Source of the DNA: Clostridia bacterium
Lineage (GTDB): Bacteria > Bacillota_A > Clostridia > UBA1212 > UBA1255
Length of the DNA stretch: 64,000 nucleotides
NCBI GenBank assembly: GCA_017522515.1
Contig: JAFWZH010000235.1
Span: 1 to 64,000 of the forward strand
Reading direction: 5' to 3'
Shown: piece after piece, positions 62,423 to 64,000 of the stretch
Layout of the letters: each line of letters begins with the position of its first letter
Position numbering within the stretch: the stretch's first letter is position 1
Position numbers and translations under genes: made by a program
The notes under the pieces: generated by a model
What the model saw: only the letters and a program-made list of their open reading frames with translations
Database searches by the model: none
Told to the model about the DNA's origin: nothing

Positions 62423-64000
62423 TCAGATTATGATTTTTTTTCTTAAAAGAGAGAGACCGCTAAATAAGAACATAAGAGAAACACAAACTAACTCAAATCT
62501 GATATCTCCGGTGTTAGGGTCGATAGTGGGCTTGTTTGTTCCGTCTGTTGCCGGCGGTGTTATATTTGGAATATCGCTGCCCGAAGCCTTGAGCTCCTCT
62601 ATAGCATTATCAAGAATAGCTTTAATATCAGGAGGAATAAGGCTCTTACCGTGATCTGTTAGTGAATTATATGCATTTACAATATTTTGAATTTTCTCAG
62701 AAAGCTCATCGCTGTTTGTTTCCGGTAATGCAGAAATTAAATCGATAACATTTTCAACATTCTCCACTACTTCAAGAGCAGCCTTCACACGAGAAAGGTT
62801 GCTGTTCATTTCTTTAATTTCTTCTTCACTTAAAGAAGAACTCTCTTTAAGAGCAGCTTCGTAATCTGCTTTAGCTTGAACAAGATCGTTTTTGTTTGAT
62901 AATGATACGTTTTCGGCAGTTATTCCACTGGCAATAATAATTGGCTGTTTTTTATCGCGAAGTTCTGCACCGCCGCCGAGAGCTATATAATAGCTGCAAC
63001 AATCATAATCTGTAGAGACATTTACCAAAGGTCCGTAGCTTGGACTTCTTTCGGGATAAATAGCAAAATAGAGCTCTTGATTATCATAAACAGTTACATC
63101 GACACCGACTTTTACTGAAACGGTAATGCAATCTTTTACAGCGTCCTTTAAATCCACAAGAGCCACATCTTTGTAAATTACAAGTAAATCATCATTGTTA
63201 ATATTACAGTAGTGTCCCATTGTTTTTGCTCCTTGCGCATGCGTTCCACATTTACTGCAAGTATATTCCATCTCAATCTCTACTTTCTCGTAATGATTAA
63301 GGTCGGGAAAAACATCGCCATAGTTATCTACTTTACCGATTTTTTCGGCTGCATATAAAGTCGGCGAAGTAATAAAAACGAGAGCGAAAACAATAAATAC
63401 GGATAAAAGTTTTGTTGAAACTTTATTTTTCTTTATTTGTTTGATTACACCGGCCGAAACAATTAATACAAGAATTAAGAAAATTGCACCGCTTTCGCCG
63501 GTATGCGGGTTGTTGTCGTTTTGAGACGAGTCTTCCTGGTTAGTAACTAATTTGATTCTGCCACTTCCGTTGACATCGCTGTAATCAATCATAAAATTAG
63601 AATATTTCTCAAGAAGGGGAGAATTGGATGCATCAACTGTGCAGTTTTCAAAACCTTTTATGTAATTTGCCAAAACCATATAATCTTCTGACACATAATC
63701 CAAAATATTTACAGCACCATTTAACATGGCAAAACCGCCGCCAAGATCACGTAAGGTGTAGTTGTAACCGGCTAAATTGTATTTTGCACTTAAATTAAGC
63801 GGTTCCCAGCAGTTGTTTTCTTTGTTGTATACCTTCACGTCGTGAACACGATATTTTATTGGTCCGCTTACCCAAACATCATATTCATCCTTAACTGTGG
63901 TGTTTTTTGTGGAGGTGTTAATTTTATATGTTAAGCCGGAAACATGGAGGAAACTTCCGTCTTCACTTGGTGCATAACGAGTACTCCATTCCAACATATC
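62423..64000 (-). CDS. 5'-nucleotidase C-terminal part fused to a second wall-anchored protein (5' end beyond window)
   Basis: The frame stays open at the window edge, so the start is outside. Counting from Met at 63997: residues 1-150 match the 5'-nucleotidase C-terminal domain (GSFLHVSGLTYKI, YNYTLRDLGGGFAMLNG). Then comes a complete sorting-type signal, NPHTG (163-167), a hydrophobic helix and KQIKKNK. Straight after it lies a signal-peptide-like segment (about 192-217, ending TLYAAEK), a beta-rich domain with CSKCG and HYCN, a helical region of about 120 residues, and a second anchor, DPNTG, hydrophobic helix, RKK. No ATG, GTG or TTG start is seen at the join. It is either a true fusion or the result of a lost stop. 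Confidence 0.7.
   Translation of the reverse strand, partial: DMLEWSTRYAPSEDGSFLHVSGLTYKINTSTKNTTVKDEYDVWVSGPIKYRVHDVKVYNKENNCWEPLNLSAKYNLAGYNYTLRDLGGGFAMLNGAVNILDYVSEDYMVLANYIKGFENCTVDASNSPLLEKYSNFMIDYSDVNGSGRIKLVTNQEDSSQNDNNPHTGESGAIFLILVLIVSAGVIKQIKKNKVSTKLLSVFIVFALVFITSPTLYAAEKIGKVDNYGDVFPDLNHYEKVEIEMEYTCSKCGTHAQGAKTMGHYCNINNDDLLVIYKDVALVDLKDAVKDCITVSVKVGVDVTVYDNQELYFAIYPERSPSYGPLVNVSTDYDCCSYYIALGGGAELRDKKQPIIIASGITAENVSLSNKNDLVQAKADYEAALKESSSLSEEEIKEMNSNLSRVKAALEVVENVENVIDLISALPETNSDELSEKIQNIVNAYNSLTDHGKSLIPPDIKAILDNAIEELKASGSDIPNITPPATDGTNKPTIDPNTGDIRFELVCVSLMFLFSGLSLLRKKIII

Overview
The window looks like chromosome from a low-GC, spore-forming member of the Clostridia (Firmicutes), probably a gut-type organism. 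Signs are AT-rich DNA, strong AGGAGG-type ribosome sites, a SpoVT regulator, a polA whose proofreading motifs I cannot find, Pit/DUF47 phosphate genes, and many secreted carbohydrate-active or wall-anchored proteins. TGA is a normal stop. I cannot name the genus.

Layout. (1) Bases 1-~530 hold the C-terminal end of a large serine recombinase of about 50% GC, the likely end of an integrative element. (2) About 540-22612 is the late half of a podovirus-like prophage: head-tail connector, tail hub, two minor structural proteins, an ejection-type protein, a 3,959-residue polyvalent protein, a BppU/collagen/beta-helix tail fibre, two membrane lysis proteins and an endolysin. Head, replication and integrase genes are not visible. 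The phage stops at the 3' end of a tRNA-Leu(CAA), the expected place for a tRNA-targeting integrase, so the serine recombinase is probably a second element inserted between the phage head and tail genes. (3) 22.8-28.7 kb carries an SGNH-hydrolase lipoprotein, a divergently oriented 1,001-residue pectate-lyase-like protein, an AT-rich spacer with palindromes, and an orphan PD-(D/E)XK-like protein. (4) 28.7-33.3 kb is a tight purE-purM-purN-purD operon that runs into a DAHP synthase gene and converges on a small prepilin-peptidase-like gene. (5) 33.8-34.3 kb is a gene-free stretch with two successive promoter-to-terminator units that look like small RNAs. (6) 34.3-46.9 kb holds a GH99-like protein, YugP peptidase, dCMP deaminase, serA, an AEC carrier, tRNA-Arg(CCG), tcdA, a 985-residue lipoprotein, a FlK-like thioesterase, a PAP2 phosphatase, a small lipoprotein and a repeat-bearing surface protein. 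(7) 47-58.4 kb is a housekeeping run: alaS, hinT, pit, DUF47, znuC, znuB, polA, coaE and an ABC exporter half. (8) 58.5-64 kb has surface proteins with TG-type wall anchors, a lipoprotein, spoVT, and a 5'-nucleotidase fragment fused in frame to a second anchored protein.

How the genes work together. The phage segment encodes virion completion, DNA/protein delivery, adsorption and lysis. Host genes cover de novo purine synthesis, serine and aromatic precursor synthesis, tRNA charging and modification, phosphate and zinc-type metal uptake, DNA repair and CoA synthesis. They are interleaved with envelope proteins that suggest life on complex polysaccharides.

The points most worth a second look are the giant polyvalent protein and its recurring boundary motif, the nested mobile elements, the paired small-RNA candidates, the double sorting-signal fusion at the right edge, the hairpin over the spoVT ribosome site, and a family of TTTTTACTTTTT palindromes.
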